A DNA stretch of 64,000 bases from Microbispora hainanensis (GCF_036186745.1 NZ_CP108086.1:4774001-4838000), one strand, 5' to 3'; positions 16,418 to 25,809 are shown, counted from the first letter of the stretch. Translations and numbers: made by a program. The notes: generated by a model not told the origin, from the sequence alone.

Positions 16418-17020
16418 ATGGACCACTTCGCGCGCTCAGGCGACCGCGCCGCCGACCGGTTCGGCTTCGGCGATCTCGGCCACAAGCTGCTGGAACGCCG
16501 CATCGTCGTGCTCGGCCAGGAGGTCGACGACGACATCGCCAACCGGATCTGCTCCCAACTGCTGCTGCTGAGCGCGGAGGACTCCACGCGGGACATCAGC
16601 CTTTACATCAATTCCCCCGGTGGTTCCGTGTCGGCCGGTCTTGCGATTTACGACGTCATGCAATATGTGCCGAACGACGTCGTGACCGTCACCATGGGCC
16701 TCGCCGCCTCGATGGGACAGTTCCTGCTGTGCGCCGGCGCGCAGGGCAAGCGTTACGCCCTGCCGCACGCGCGCATCATGATGCACCAGCCGCTCGGCGG
16801 CATCGGCGGCACGGCGGCCGACATCGCGATCCAGGCCGAGCAGATGCGCCACACGAAGAAGACCCTGGCCGAGCGCACCGCCTTCCACACCGGCCAGCCG
16901 CTGGAGCGCATCGAGGCGGACGCCGACCGCGACCGGTGGTTCACCGCCGAGGAGGCCAAGGCGTACGGCATCGTCGACCACGTGGTGGCCGGGCTCGGCG
17001 CCGTACGGACGGCCCGGTAG
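16418..17020 (+). CDS. clpP: ATP-dependent Clp protease proteolytic subunit, stand-alone paralogue
   Basis: Serine peptidase of 200 residues that forms tetradecameric barrels with Clp ATPases. The catalytic Ser is in [11 protein letters not shown], His in [11 protein letters not shown] and Asp in [11 protein letters not shown]; the oxyanion turn is [12 protein letters not shown]. Most housekeeping clpP genes in actinomycetes are tandem pairs next to clpX; this one is alone, so it is more likely a conditional paralogue (ClpP3/P4/P5-like). ATG 16418 follows AGGGAGA. A 14-bp tandem repeat lies in the 3' region. Confidence 0.94.
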   Translation: MDHFARSGDRAADRFGFGDLGHKLLERRIVVLGQEVDDDIANRICSQLLLLSAEDSTRDISLYINSPGGSVSAGLAIYDVMQYVPNDVVTVTMGLAASMGQFLLCAGAQGKRYALPHARIMMHQPLGGIGGTAADIAIQAEQMRHTKKTLAERTAFHTGQPLERIEADADRDRWFTAEEAKAYGIVDHVVAGLGAVRTAR

Positions 17021-17097
17021 AAGCGGGCCCCCTACAGGCACACACTGAGCGGCAGGGCGTCGGCGGCACGGTGAGCGCCGACGTCGGCCGCACTGTG

Positions 17098-17153
17098 CCG
17101 CTTGTGAGGGGCCGCTTGTGAGGGGCCGCTTGTGAGGGGCCGCTTGTGGAGGG
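17098..17153. repeat. 14-bp tandem repeat, four units
   Basis: Three perfect copies of CCGCTTGTGAGGGG and one degenerate copy, between the convergent clpP and hydrolase genes and 25 bp from the hydrolase stop codon. Confidence 0.95.
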
Positions 17154-17178
17154 CGTCGGAGCGAGCGGGGGAGCGTGC

Positions 17179-18798
17179 TCAGCCGCAGCGCGTTCCGTTG
17201 GGCGGGACCGTCCCCTCCAGCAGGTAGGCGTTGACCTTCTCGTCGATGCACTGGTCCTGGCCGTACGCGCCGTGGCCCTCGCCGTTCAGCGTCAGCAGCA
17301 CGGCGGTGCGCAGCTGCTCGGCCAGCCGCGGCGCCCACTGGTAGGGCGTGGCCGGGTCGTTCGTGACGCCGACGACCAGGATGGGATTGGACCCGGTGGC
17401 GTCGACGTGCTGGGCGGCGTCGTTCCCGCGCACAGGCCAGACGCTGCACGACCCCGCGCTGATCGCGGTCGAGGCGAAGATCGGGCTCTTCTTCTCCAGT
17501 TGCCGGGCCAGCTCCTTGGCCTGGGCGACCGAGGGGCGGTCGGTGCTGTCGACGCACAGCACCGACGGCAGCGAGAACTGCAGGGTCGAGTAGGTGCCGT
17601 TCGGCTGCCGCCCGGCGTACTGGTCGGCCAGGGCGAGCAGGCCGTCGAGCTTGCCCTTCCTGCCCTCGTCCAGCGCCTCGGTGAGCAGCGGCCAGGTGAG
17701 CTTGCTGTAGAGCGCCTGGGTGATGCCCGCCCTGGCGATGTCCTCGGTGACCGTGCGCGAGCCGACCTTCCCCGGCGTGCGGGCCAGGGTGTCGAGGAGC
17801 TTCAGCACGGTGGCGTTCGCCTCGGCGGGGGTTGCGCCGAGCGGGCAGCTCGTCCGCGTCTTGGCGCAGTCGGCCAGGTAGTCCTCGTACGCCTTCTGGA
17901 AGCCGAGGGTCTGCGTCTTGGCCATTTCGAGCATGCTGACCGAGGGGTCGACGGCCGAGTCGAGCACCATCCGCCCCACCTTCTTCGGGAACTGCGTGGC
18001 GTACACCGCCCCGAGGTGGGTGCCGTAGGAGAAGCCGAAGTAGTTGAGGTGCGGCTCGCCGAGTGCCGTGCGCAGCATCTCCATGTCGCGCGCGGCGTTG
18101 ACGGTGCCGACGTAGGGGAGGATCCAGCCCGCGTTGCGCTCGCACGCCTGGGCGAATCCCGTGACGAGCTTGGTCTCGGTCGCGGTGTCGTCGCTGGGCT
18201 CCTCGCTCATGTACTGGTCCATCTGGGGCCCGGTGAGGCAGCGGATGCCGCTGCTGCGTTCCACGCCGCGCGGGTCGAAGCCGACCAGGTCATAGCGGGT
18301 GTTCAGGGTGGAGAACGCGTGGGCCGCGTTGATGAGCGTGGTGACGCCGGAGCCGCCGGGACCGCCGAAGTTGAAGACCAGGGAGCCGATCCGCCGGCTG
18401 GGGTCGGTGGCCCGCAACCGGACCAGGGCGATGCCGATCTTCTTGCCTTCCGGCTCGGCGTAGTCGAGGGGCACCTGCAGCGTGGCGCACTCGAAGCCCG
18501 AGGCGGACGCCGTCTCCTCGCACGCCTTCCAGGCCAGGGACGGCGTGCTCGACACGTACGCCACCGGGGTGACCCGCGCGGCCCCGCAGCCGGTGGTCGC
18601 CGCCATCGTGCCGAGCCCGGCGACCACCGCCGCCATCACCGGCCCGACCCGCCGTGTCGCCGTGCGCCGTGTCGCCGTGCGCCGCGCCGCCGTACGCTGT
18701 GCCGCCAGGACCTGTGCCGCCAGGACCTGTGCTGCCTGGACCCGCGCCGCCAGAACCCGTGCGGCCCGCATTCGTGCCGTCATTCCCCGCGCCGTCAC
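17179..18798 (-). CDS. Exported alpha/beta-hydrolase, tripeptidyl aminopeptidase (SlpD/Tap) type lipoprotein
   Basis: Exported peptidase of 539 residues. The alpha/beta-hydrolase core has GFSYGTHLGAVYA (nucleophilic Ser), the Asp in GVTNDPATPYQWA and the His in NGEGHGAYGQ; the oxyanion motif FNFGGPGGSG and FDPRGVERSSGI are typical of tripeptidyl aminopeptidases, which release N-terminal tripeptides from proteins. A signal sequence ends in a possible lipobox before Cys (TTGC). The N-terminus ahead of it is about 50 residues of VLAAQ/RTATR-type repeats encoded by a 15-bp DNA array, which makes the start unsure. GTG 18798 is chosen for its GAGGGGA site; an open frame extends to 18915 through another repeat. 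Confidence 0.88.
   Translation of the reverse strand: MTARGMTARMRAARVLAARVQAAQVLAAQVLAAQRTAARRTATRRTATRRVGPVMAAVVAGLGTMAATTGCGAARVTPVAYVSSTPSLAWKACEETASASGFECATLQVPLDYAEPEGKKIGIALVRLRATDPSRRIGSLVFNFGGPGGSGVTTLINAAHAFSTLNTRYDLVGFDPRGVERSSGIRCLTGPQMDQYMSEEPSDDTATETKLVTGFAQACERNAGWILPYVGTVNAARDMEMLRTALGEPHLNYFGFSYGTHLGAVYATQFPKKVGRMVLDSAVDPSVSMLEMAKTQTLGFQKAYEDYLADCAKTRTSCPLGATPAEANATVLKLLDTLARTPGKVGSRTVTEDIARAGITQALYSKLTWPLLTEALDEGRKGKLDGLLALADQYAGRQPNGTYSTLQFSLPSVLCVDSTDRPSVAQAKELARQLEKKSPIFASTAISAGSCSVWPVRGNDAAQHVDATGSNPILVVGVTNDPATPYQWAPRLAEQLRTAVLLTLNGEGHGAYGQDQCIDEKVNAYLLEGTVPPNGTRCG
18646..18795. repeat. Degenerate 15-bp tandem repeat in the hydrolase signal region
   Basis: About ten consecutive 15-bp units such as CGTGCGCCGTGTCGC and CAGGACCTGTGCCGC. 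Read on the minus strand they encode pentapeptide repeats (VLAAQ, RTATR) just ahead of the lipoprotein signal. All reading frames are open across the array. Confidence 0.85.
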
Positions 18799-18830
18799 TC
18801 GCGCCGATTCCCCTCGCTCCGGAAGCCCTT

Positions 18831-18890
18831 GCTCCAGAACCCCTTGCTCCAGAACCCCTTGCTCCAGAACCCCTTGCTCCAGAACCCCTC
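18831..18890. repeat. 15-bp tandem repeat, four units, upstream of the hydrolase gene
   Basis: Three perfect copies of GCTCCAGAACCCCTT and one with a final C, starting 33 bp upstream of the chosen start codon. In frame on the minus strand it would encode GVLEQ repeats if translation began at the TTG at 18915. Confidence 0.95.
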
Positions 18891-19010
18891 GCGACAACGC
18901 TCGCGACACCGACAACCCTCCGTGTTCGACTCTGTTCGGAGGGTGCCTCGTTTATATCGCATGCACTCGGCGCCGCATCGCCGACTCACCGGAACTCCGC
19001 CTTACCGGAC

Positions 19011-19026
19011 AATGGTCTAAACCATT
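19011..19026. promoter_or_regulatory. DasR-type operator (dre) 1 upstream of ppdK
   Basis: AATGGTCTAAACCATT contains TGGTCTAAACCA, a palindrome of the GntR/HutC class. It agrees with the dre consensus ACTGGTCTAGACCACT (as remembered) at 13 of 16 positions, with both TGGT and ACCA half sites intact. It lies 234 bp before the ppdK start and about 210 bp before the divergent hydrolase start. Confidence 0.65.
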
Positions 19027-19070
19027 TCCTCTCGGCCGCTCCGGAACCTTCATGCCGCCCTTGGTGACGA

Positions 19071-19086
19071 ATTGGTTTATACCAGT
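19071..19086. promoter_or_regulatory. DasR-type operator (dre) 2 upstream of ppdK
   Basis: ATTGGTTTATACCAGT has intact TGGT and ACCA half sites and 12 of 16 matches to the same consensus. Its centre is exactly 60 bp from that of site 1. A weaker third match with broken half sites, ATTGGATTAGACCTCT, lies at 19118-19133. The rest of the 18916-19259 spacer shows no gene. Confidence 0.6.
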
Positions 19087-19259
19087 TCGCGATCACCGGA
19101 AAAATGGCCGTTCTTTGATTGGATTAGACCTCTGCAATGCCTCCTACCTGCTTAGACGCCATATGTGGTGAAGGGTGAGGTTTGGTGCTGCTTTTCCTAG
19201 GTACAGTCCGGTTGCGGACCGCATCCGCGGTTTTATTGAAGTCGGCGAAGGAGCGTCGC

Positions 19260-21896
19260 ATGCCCAAGTACGTTTACGACTTCACCGAGGGCAACAAGGA
19301 CCTCAAAGACCTGCTCGGTGGCAAGGGCGCCAATCTGGCGGAAATGACCAACATCGGCCTCCCCGTGCCTCCCGGCTTCACGATCACCGCCGAGGCGTGC
19401 CGCCACTATCTGGGGCACGGCCGCATGCCCGAGGGGCTGGAGGAGGAGATCGGCGAGCACCTCGCCGCCCTCGAAGCGCGGATGGGCAAGCGCCTCGGCC
19501 AGGCGGACGACCCGCTGCTGGTGAGCGTGAGGTCGGGAGCCAAGTTCTCGATGCCCGGCATGATGGAGACCGTCCTCAACATCGGCCTCAACGACGACTC
19601 CGTCATCGGGCTGGCCAAGCAGTCGGGAAACGACCGTTTCGCGTGGGACTCCTACCGCCGGCTCATCCAGATGTTCGGCAAGACCGTCCTGGGCATCGAC
19701 GGCGAGCTGTTCGAGGACGCCATGGACGACCTCAAGGGCGAGCGGGAGGACACCGAGCTCGACGCCGGCGACCTCCAGCGGCTGGTCGAGATCTTCAAGG
19801 GCATCGTCCGGGAGCGTACGGGCCGCGACTTCCCCGCCTGCCCCCGGGAGCAGATGGACCTCGCCGTAAGGGCGGTCTTCGACTCCTGGAACGCCCCGCG
19901 CGCGATCCTCTACCGCCGGCAGGAGCGCATCCCCGCCGACCTCGGCACGGCCGTCAACATCGTCGCCATGGTGTTCGGCAACATGGGCCCCGACTCCGGC
20001 ACCGGGGTCGCCTTCACCCGCGACCCCGGCTCGGGACGCCAGGGCGTCTACGGCGACTACCTGTGCAACGCGCAGGGCGAGGACGTCGTCGCCGGAATCC
20101 GCAACACCGTCCCCCTGCAGGAGCTGGAGAAGATCAACCCGGCGGCCTACCGCGAGCTGCTCGACATCATGGCGACGCTGGAGCGGCACTACCGCGACCT
20201 GTGCGACATCGAGTTCACGATCGAGCGCGGCAAGCTGTGGATGCTGCAGACCCGGGTCGGCAAGCGCACGGCCGCAGCCGCCTTCCGCATCGCCACCCAG
20301 CTCGTGGACGAGGGCCTGATCGACATGGACGAGGCGGTCACCCGGGTCACCGGCGACCAGCTCGCCCAGCTCATGTTCCCCCGCTTCGCCGCGACGGCCG
20401 GCAACCACAGGCTGACCACCGGCATGAACGCCTCGCCCGGCGCCGCCGCGGGCAGGGCCGTCTTCAGCTCCGAGCGGGCCGTCGAGCTGGCCGGGCAGGG
20501 CGAGGCGGTCATCCTCGTGCGGCGGGAGACCAACCCCGACGACCTCGCCGGGATGATCGCGGCCCGCGGCGTGCTCACCTCCAGAGGCGGCAAGACCTCC
20601 CACGCCGCCGTGGTGGCGCGCGGCATGGGCAAGACCTGCGTGTGCGGGGCCGAGGAGCTGGAGGTCGACCCGCGCGCCCGCCGGTTCACCGCGCCCGGCG
20701 GGATCGTCGTCAACGAGGGCGACGTGATCTCCATCGACGGCGGCACCGGTGCCGTCTACCTGGGCGAGGTGCCGGTCACCCCCTCACCGGTCGCCAGGTA
20801 TTTCGAGGGCGAGCCGGCCGAGGACGAGCTGGTGGAGGCCGTCGACCGGATCATGACCCATGCCGACTCCGTGCGCCGGCTCGCCGTACGGGCCAACGCC
20901 GACACCCCCGAGGACGCCGCCCGAGCCCGGCGCTACGGCGCCCAGGGCATCGGGCTGTGCCGTACGGAGCACATGTTCCTGGGGGAGCGGCGGCGGCTCG
21001 TCGAAGACCTGATCCTGGCCGCGACGCCCGAGGAGCGGCAGGCGGCGCTCGACGCGCTCGAACCGCTGCAGACCGGCGACTTCACCGGCATCTTCGCGGC
21101 CATGCGCGGGCTGCCGGTGACGATCCGGCTGATCGACCCGCCGCTGCACGAGTTCCTGCCCGACCTCACGGACCTGGCCGTGAAGGTGGCCGTCGCGGGA
21201 GACGCGGCCGACGACCGCGACCGCAGGCTGCTTGAGGCCGTCAAGCGGCTGCACGAGCAGAACCCGATGCTCGGCCTGCGCGGCGTACGGCTCGGCCTGA
21301 CGATCCCCGGCCTGTTCGCCATGCAGGTGCGGGCCATCGCCGCGGCGGCCCGGCAGGTGGAGGACGCGCGTGCGGAGATCATGATTCCGCTGGTCGGCGC
21401 GGTGCAGGAGCTGGAGATCGTCAAGGAGGAGGCGGAGCGGATCCTCGCCGAGGCTGGCGTGGCGGCGGCGATCGGCACGATGATCGAGGTGCCGAGGGCG
21501 GCGCTGACGGCCGGTCAGATCGCCGAGGCCGCGGAGTTCTTCTCGTTCGGCACCAACGACCTCACCCAGATGACGTGGGGCTTCTCCCGCGACGACGTGG
21601 AGAGCGCCTTCTTCAGCAGATATCTCGACCTGGGCGTCTTCGGGGTCTCGCCGTTCGAGTCGATCGACCGCGAGGGCGTCGGACGGCTGATGCGAGTCGC
21701 GGTCGAGGAGGGCAGGCGCACCCGGCCGGATATCAAGCTCGGCATCTGCGGCGAGCACGGCGGCGACCCCGACTCGGTGCACTTCTGCCACGAGATCGGC
21801 CTCGACTACGTCTCCTGCTCCCCGTTCCGCATTCCGGTGGCCCGGCTGGAGGCGGGCCGTGCCGCGCTGACCTGCGCGCAGTCCGACACGAGATGA
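19260..21896 (+). CDS. ppdK: Pyruvate, phosphate dikinase
   Basis: Reversibly converts pyruvate, ATP and Pi to PEP, AMP and PPi in the cytoplasm. Protein of 878 residues in the usual three-domain order: an N-terminal ATP-grasp nucleotide domain (GGKGANLAEMTNIGLPVPPGF, SVRSGAKFSMPGMMETVLN), a central phospho-histidine domain (TSRGGKTSHAAVVARGMGK), and a C-terminal PEP/pyruvate TIM barrel (RTEHMFLGERR, FFSFGTNDLTQMTWGFSRDD, ICGEHGGDP and the catalytic Cys in YVSCSPFRIP). ATG 19260 has GAAGGAG. Two DasR-like operators upstream suggest control by amino-sugar status, sensible for an enzyme setting the PEP pool used by PTS uptake. Confidence 0.97.
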   Translation: MPKYVYDFTEGNKDLKDLLGGKGANLAEMTNIGLPVPPGFTITAEACRHYLGHGRMPEGLEEEIGEHLAALEARMGKRLGQADDPLLVSVRSGAKFSMPGMMETVLNIGLNDDSVIGLAKQSGNDRFAWDSYRRLIQMFGKTVLGIDGELFEDAMDDLKGEREDTELDAGDLQRLVEIFKGIVRERTGRDFPACPREQMDLAVRAVFDSWNAPRAILYRRQERIPADLGTAVNIVAMVFGNMGPDSGTGVAFTRDPGSGRQGVYGDYLCNAQGEDVVAGIRNTVPLQELEKINPAAYRELLDIMATLERHYRDLCDIEFTIERGKLWMLQTRVGKRTAAAAFRIATQLVDEGLIDMDEAVTRVTGDQLAQLMFPRFAATAGNHRLTTGMNASPGAAAGRAVFSSERAVELAGQGEAVILVRRETNPDDLAGMIAARGVLTSRGGKTSHAAVVARGMGKTCVCGAEELEVDPRARRFTAPGGIVVNEGDVISIDGGTGAVYLGEVPVTPSPVARYFEGEPAEDELVEAVDRIMTHADSVRRLAVRANADTPEDAARARRYGAQGIGLCRTEHMFLGERRRLVEDLILAATPEERQAALDALEPLQTGDFTGIFAAMRGLPVTIRLIDPPLHEFLPDLTDLAVKVAVAGDAADDRDRRLLEAVKRLHEQNPMLGLRGVRLGLTIPGLFAMQVRAIAAAARQVEDARAEIMIPLVGAVQELEIVKEEAERILAEAGVAAAIGTMIEVPRAALTAGQIAEAAEFFSFGTNDLTQMTWGFSRDDVESAFFSRYLDLGVFGVSPFESIDREGVGRLMRVAVEEGRRTRPDIKLGICGEHGGDPDSVHFCHEIGLDYVSCSPFRIPVARLEAGRAALTCAQSDTR

Positions 21897-21958
21897 GGTG
21901 AAATTCCATAGAGCATCCGGACTGGTTGTGGAATGACCAGATCGGAGTGCGGGCGGTT

Positions 21959-21985
21959 CACCGGGTCGTGCGACACGGCCCGGTG
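21959..21985 (+). terminator. Hairpin after ppdK
   Basis: CACCGGGTCGTG and CACGGCCCGGTG form a 12-bp stem in RNA (one U-G wobble) with a 3-nt loop, 62 nt after the ppdK stop. Confidence 0.6.
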
Positions 21986-22046
21986 GATGTTGAAGCCGGG
22001 CGATTGACTGATCACTCTACGTACCTACCGAGAGGGAGGGCGTGGA

Positions 22047-23528
22047 GTGAGAAGACGTCGCCGTCTGCCGGCGCTGGGGGTCGCCGCGGCGCTGCTGTGC
22101 ACCCTCGCGACACCGCTCGGAGCGACACCGCTCGGAGCCACACCGCTCGGCGCGGCGCCCGCGGCGTCGGCCGAGCAGGCGGGCCAGGCTCGGCAGGTGG
22201 GGCAGGCTCGGCAGGTGGGCCGGGAGCCGTCGCCGTCGCGGCAGTATCAGGTGGACGGCCCGGCGAACGTCGCGCAGCGCAGCGCGGTGGCCCGCACGGG
22301 TGCCGCCGTCGACGAGGTGCACGGTCGGAGCATGGTCGTCACCGCGACGCCCCAGGAGGCCGACGCCATCCGCAGGCTCGGGTTCACAGTCACCGAGCTG
22401 GTGTCGCCCGCCGAGGACCGTGGGCCGCAGACGTTCGACTTCCCCTCGCGTGACTCCGCCTATCACAACTACGCCGAGCTCAGCGCGCTGGTCGACCAGG
22501 TCGTCGCCGCCCATCCCACGATCGCCCGCAGGTTCAGCTACGGCCGCTCGTACGAGGGCCGCGACCTGATGGGCGTCAAGATCAGCGACAACGTGGCCAT
22601 CGACGAGAACGAGCCGGAGGTGCTGTTCACCGCCCACCAGCACGCGCGCGAGCACCTCACCGTCGAGATGGCGATCTATCTGCTGCGGTTGTTCACCGAC
22701 AACTACGGCGGCGACGCGCAGATCACCGACCTGGTGAACACGCGGGAGATCTGGATCCTGCCCGACCTCAACCCCGACGGCGGCGAGTACGACATCGCCA
22801 CCGGCTCCTACCGGTCGTGGCGCAAGAACCGCCAGCCCACCTCCGGGTCCTCCGGCGTGGGCACCGACCTCAACCGCAACTGGGCCTACCGGTGGGGCTG
22901 CTGCGGCGGCTCCTCCGGCACCCCGTCGAGCGAGACCTACCGCGGCTCGGCCGCCGAGTCGGCCCCGGAGGTCAGGGCGGCGGCCGACTTCGTGCGCAGC
23001 CGCGTGGTCGGCGGCGTCCAGCAGATCAAGGCGGCCATCGACTGGCACACCTACAGCGAGCTGGTGCTCTGGCCGTACGGGTACACGACGGCCGACACCG
23101 CCCCGGGCATGACGCAGGACGACCGGGACGCGCACGCCGCACTCGGCCGGCGCATGGCGGCCACCAACGGCTACACCGCCGAGCAGTCGAGCGACCTCTA
23201 CATCACCGACGGCTCCATCGACGACTGGATGTGGGGCACGTACAAGATCTTCACGTACACGTTCGAGATGTATCCCCGGGGGAGCAACCCCGGCTTCTAC
23301 CCGCCCGACGAGGTGATCGACCGAGAGACCTCCCGCAACCGGGCGGCCGCGCTGCTGCTCGTCCAGAACGCCGACTGCGTCTACCGGGTCATCGGCAAGG
23401 AGTCCGCCTACTGCGGCACCGTCGACGGGCAGCTCACCGGCGTCCCCGGGCGGCGCCGACGCGCATCACCCGTGGCCGCTTACCGGGCAAGGGGGCAATC
23501 TCCCATCGGACTACTGGATCTGTCGTGA
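22047..23528 (+). CDS. Secreted M14 zinc carboxypeptidase
   Basis: Extracellular metallocarboxypeptidase of 493 residues, carboxypeptidase T/A-like. Zinc ligands: HxxE in [15 protein letters not shown] and the later His in [16 protein letters not shown]; the catalytic Glu is in YTFEMYPRG; substrate-binding residues in [13 protein letters not shown] Sec signal follows RRRRR. Its h-region is lengthened by three ATPLG repeats (15-bp DNA units), then comes a short QVGQAR repeat and a propeptide-like section before the catalytic domain at about residue 135. GTG 22047 has a GAGGGAGGG site. The C-terminal Arg-rich end is unusual but may simply be read-out beyond the domain. Confidence 0.92.
   Translation: MRRRRRLPALGVAAALLCTLATPLGATPLGATPLGAAPAASAEQAGQARQVGQARQVGREPSPSRQYQVDGPANVAQRSAVARTGAAVDEVHGRSMVVTATPQEADAIRRLGFTVTELVSPAEDRGPQTFDFPSRDSAYHNYAELSALVDQVVAAHPTIARRFSYGRSYEGRDLMGVKISDNVAIDENEPEVLFTAHQHAREHLTVEMAIYLLRLFTDNYGGDAQITDLVNTREIWILPDLNPDGGEYDIATGSYRSWRKNRQPTSGSSGVGTDLNRNWAYRWGCCGGSSGTPSSETYRGSAAESAPEVRAAADFVRSRVVGGVQQIKAAIDWHTYSELVLWPYGYTTADTAPGMTQDDRDAHAALGRRMAATNGYTAEQSSDLYITDGSIDDWMWGTYKIFTYTFEMYPRGSNPGFYPPDEVIDRETSRNRAAALLLVQNADCVYRVIGKESAYCGTVDGQLTGVPGRRRRASPVAAYRARGQSPIGLLDLS
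22110..22154 (+). repeat. 15-bp coding repeat in the carboxypeptidase signal peptide
   Basis: Three copies of ACACCGCTCGGAGCG (last copy diverged) encode ATPLG pentapeptides in and after the hydrophobic core. A second, 18-bp, imperfect duplication (GGGCAGGCTCGGCAGGTG type) follows at about 22180-22218. Confidence 0.9.
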
Positions 23529-23595
23529 AACCGGACCTTCGCGGGTACGCTCCATTCCCCGCAGCCACGGGGTTTGCCACAAGGAAGGAGGACGC

Positions 23596-24900
23596 ATGGC
23601 CCGCTACGACGAGCACGACCAGGCACGGTGGGTGCCGGAACCGCCCGGCAACCCCGAGCGCGGCGCGTTCGAGCGGGACCGGGCACGCGTGCTCCACAGC
23701 GCCTCGCTCCGCAGGCTCGCCGCCAAGACGCAGGTGGTGACCCCCGCCGACTGCACCGGCCTGCACAGTCCCCGCACCCGGCTGACCCACTCCCTCGAAT
23801 GCGCGCAGATCGGCCGCGAGATGGGCAAGGTGCTCGGCTGCGACCCCGACCTCGTGGAGACCGCCTGTCTCGCCCACGACCTCGGCCATCCCCCGTTCGG
23901 CCACAACGGCGAGGCAGCACTCGACGAGCTGGCCGCGCCGTGCGGCGGGTTCCAGGGCAACGCGCAGAACCTGCGCCTGCTGACCCGGCTGGAGGCCAAG
24001 GTCCTCACCGAGGACGGCCGCAGCGCCGGGCTCAACCTCACCCGGGCCGCGCTCGACTCGGTCTGCAAGTATCCCTGGGCCGGGTCCTCCTGCCGGATCC
24101 CCGGGGTCCCGCTCGCCGACGAGGGCAGGCCCTACTGCGTCTACCCCGACGACCTGGCGGTCTTCCTGTGGGCGCGGGAGGGGGCGCCCGACTACGCGGT
24201 CGGCTTCGAGGCGCAGGTCATGGACTGGGCCGACGACGTCGCCTACTCGGTGCACGATCTGGAGGACGCGCTGACGTGCGGTCACGTCACGATGGCGGCC
24301 CTGCGCGACCCGGAGGAGCGGCTGGAGGTGTGCCGCCTGACGAGGGAGTGGTACGCGCCCGACGCCGCCCTGGAGGAGCTGTCGGAGACCTTCGCCCGGC
24401 TGCTCGCCGAGCCGCTGTGGCCGTCCGCGTTCGACGCCGGGCTCGCCGACCTCGCCGCGCTCAAGCGGCTCACCAGCGCCCTCATCGGCCGGCTGTGCCG
24501 CTCCGCCCAGGACGCCACCCGGGAGGCGTACGGCTGCCGCCCCGCGCCGGGCGGCAGGAGCGGCCGGAGCCGGTACGACGCGGACCTGGTGGTGCCGCGG
24601 ACGACCCGCCTGGAGTGCGCGCTGCTCAAGGGAGTGACGGCCCGCTACGTGATGTCCAGGGAGGACCACCACGCCGTCCAGGCCCGCCAGCGCGAGATCA
24701 TCGCCGAGCTGGGCGACCTCGTCCTGCGTGGCGCCCCGGCGACCCTGGAGCCCGCGCTGCGCCAGCAGTTCGAGCAGGCCGCCGACGACGCGGGACGGCT
24801 GCGCGCGGTGGTCGACCAGATCGCCTCGCTGACCGACGCCTCCGCCATGGGCTGGCACCGCCGCCTGTCGGCGGGCGCCCACAGCCTCAGGGCAGGCTGA
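23596..24900 (+). CDS. dgt: Deoxyguanosinetriphosphate triphosphohydrolase-like HD protein
   Basis: Hydrolyses dNTPs to nucleoside and triphosphate, helping to control dNTP pools. Protein of 434 residues with the HD-domain metal site: His in RTRLTHSLECAQIGREMG, His-Asp in CLAHDLGHPPFGHNGE and the distal Asp in MDWADDVAYSVHDLED. The RD-rich N-terminus (RVLHSASLRRLAAKTQV) is the usual allosteric dNTP-binding region. ATG 23596 follows GGAAGGAGG. Actinomycetes commonly place dgt just ahead of dnaG; here a LysR/SDR pair and a lipoprotein gene intervene. Confidence 0.95.
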   Translation: MARYDEHDQARWVPEPPGNPERGAFERDRARVLHSASLRRLAAKTQVVTPADCTGLHSPRTRLTHSLECAQIGREMGKVLGCDPDLVETACLAHDLGHPPFGHNGEAALDELAAPCGGFQGNAQNLRLLTRLEAKVLTEDGRSAGLNLTRAALDSVCKYPWAGSSCRIPGVPLADEGRPYCVYPDDLAVFLWAREGAPDYAVGFEAQVMDWADDVAYSVHDLEDALTCGHVTMAALRDPEERLEVCRLTREWYAPDAALEELSETFARLLAEPLWPSAFDAGLADLAALKRLTSALIGRLCRSAQDATREAYGCRPAPGGRSGRSRYDADLVVPRTTRLECALLKGVTARYVMSREDHHAVQARQREIIAELGDLVLRGAPATLEPALRQQFEQAADDAGRLRAVVDQIASLTDASAMGWHRRLSAGAHSLRAG

Positions 24901-24951
24901 CCCCTGCCCGAGCCGTCCCCGGGCCGACGCGTGGGGATCACCGTGTCCGGC

Positions 24952-25809
24952 TCAGGGCCGTCCGGCCCGCCGCGCCACCTCCGCCGCCGTACGCACGAAG
25001 GCGGCCAGCGCGCGCGACCGCGCGTCCTGCGGCCAGGCCAGGACCAGCGTCGTCGGCGGCGCGTCGGGCACGGGCACGCCGACGAGGTCGTGACGCAGGT
25101 TCCCCCGGATCGACCGGGGGACGACCGCCACGGCCCGGCCGAGCGCCACAAGATGCATGAGCTGGCCGCTCTCGACGATGCCGAAGGAGCCCCCGGCGAT
25201 GTCCTCGGGCCACCGCGGCAGCGGCTCGCCGTCGAGATCCGCCATCGACAGCTCCGCGCGGCCGGCGAGCCGGTGCCCCCGGGGGAGCACCGCCACCTGG
25301 CTTTCCACCAGGAGCTCCTCGACCGCCAGGCCGGTCAGATCCTCGCGCGGCGCGTGCAGCAGGGCGGCGTCGGCCCGGCCGTCCCGCACCATCGCCCCTC
25401 GCTCCCGGGCGCTGAAGACGATGTCGACGGGCAGCGCGCCCGGCGTGGCCGCGTACGCCGCGAGGATCTCCGGCAGCAGGTCGGCGTCCCCGCCCGGTTT
25501 GGCGGCGAGCACGAGCGAGGGCGTGTCGCGGCCGGCCCGCCGGGTCCTGCGTACGGCCGCCGACACCGCGGCGAGCGCGGCGTGGCCCTCCCGCAGCAGC
25601 GTCTCGCCCGCTTCGGTCAGCTCCACCGTGCGGTGGTCGCGCTCCAGCAGCCGCACCCCGAGGCGGCGTTCGAGCCGCTGGATCGCCCGCGACAGCGGCG
25701 GTTGCGCGATGCCGAGCCGCTGGGCCGCCCGCCCGAAGTGCAGCTCCTCTGCCACCGCCACGAAATAGGTCAGCTCCCGCGTCTCCACGGTGTCGTCACC
25801 GGCGGTCAT
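24952..25809 (-). CDS. LysR family regulator divergent from an SDR gene
   Basis: Protein of 285 residues. Winged helix: ELTYFVAVAEELHFGRAAQRLGIAQPPLSRAIQRLE; the effector domain starts near residue 95 (LVLAAKPGGDADLLPEIL). The HFGRAA/IAQPPLSRAI pattern is that of the large LysR group controlling aromatic or drug-related oxidoreductases. ATG 25809 lies 6 nt after TACCCT (25816-25821), another leaderless-type start. It diverges from the SDR gene with a 71-bp gap, so control of the SDR is the natural inference. Confidence 0.92.
   Translation of the reverse strand: MTAGDDTVETRELTYFVAVAEELHFGRAAQRLGIAQPPLSRAIQRLERRLGVRLLERDHRTVELTEAGETLLREGHAALAAVSAAVRRTRRAGRDTPSLVLAAKPGGDADLLPEILAAYAATPGALPVDIVFSARERGAMVRDGRADAALLHAPREDLTGLAVEELLVESQVAVLPRGHRLAGRAELSMADLDGEPLPRWPEDIAGGSFGIVESGQLMHLVALGRAVAVVPRSIRGNLRHDLVGVPVPDAPPTTLVLAWPQDARSRALAAFVRTAAEVARRAGRP

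Noticed and set aside
19118-19133. Third dre-like site upstream of ppdK
   Set aside because: It matches 12 of 16 consensus positions, but both TGGT and ACCA half sites are broken (TGGA, ACCT), so it is mentioned but not annotated as an operator.
19175-21235. Open frame of 686 codons overlapping ppdK
   Set aside because: It is an alternate frame of a high-GC gene; its product is Arg/Gly/Pro-rich low-complexity sequence, while the ppdK frame carries all PPDK motifs.
21905-21936. ATTCCA ... TGGAAT inverted repeat after ppdK
   Set aside because: The arms are only 6 bp with a 20-nt loop and no U-tract; the stronger hairpin at 21959-21985 is the better terminator.
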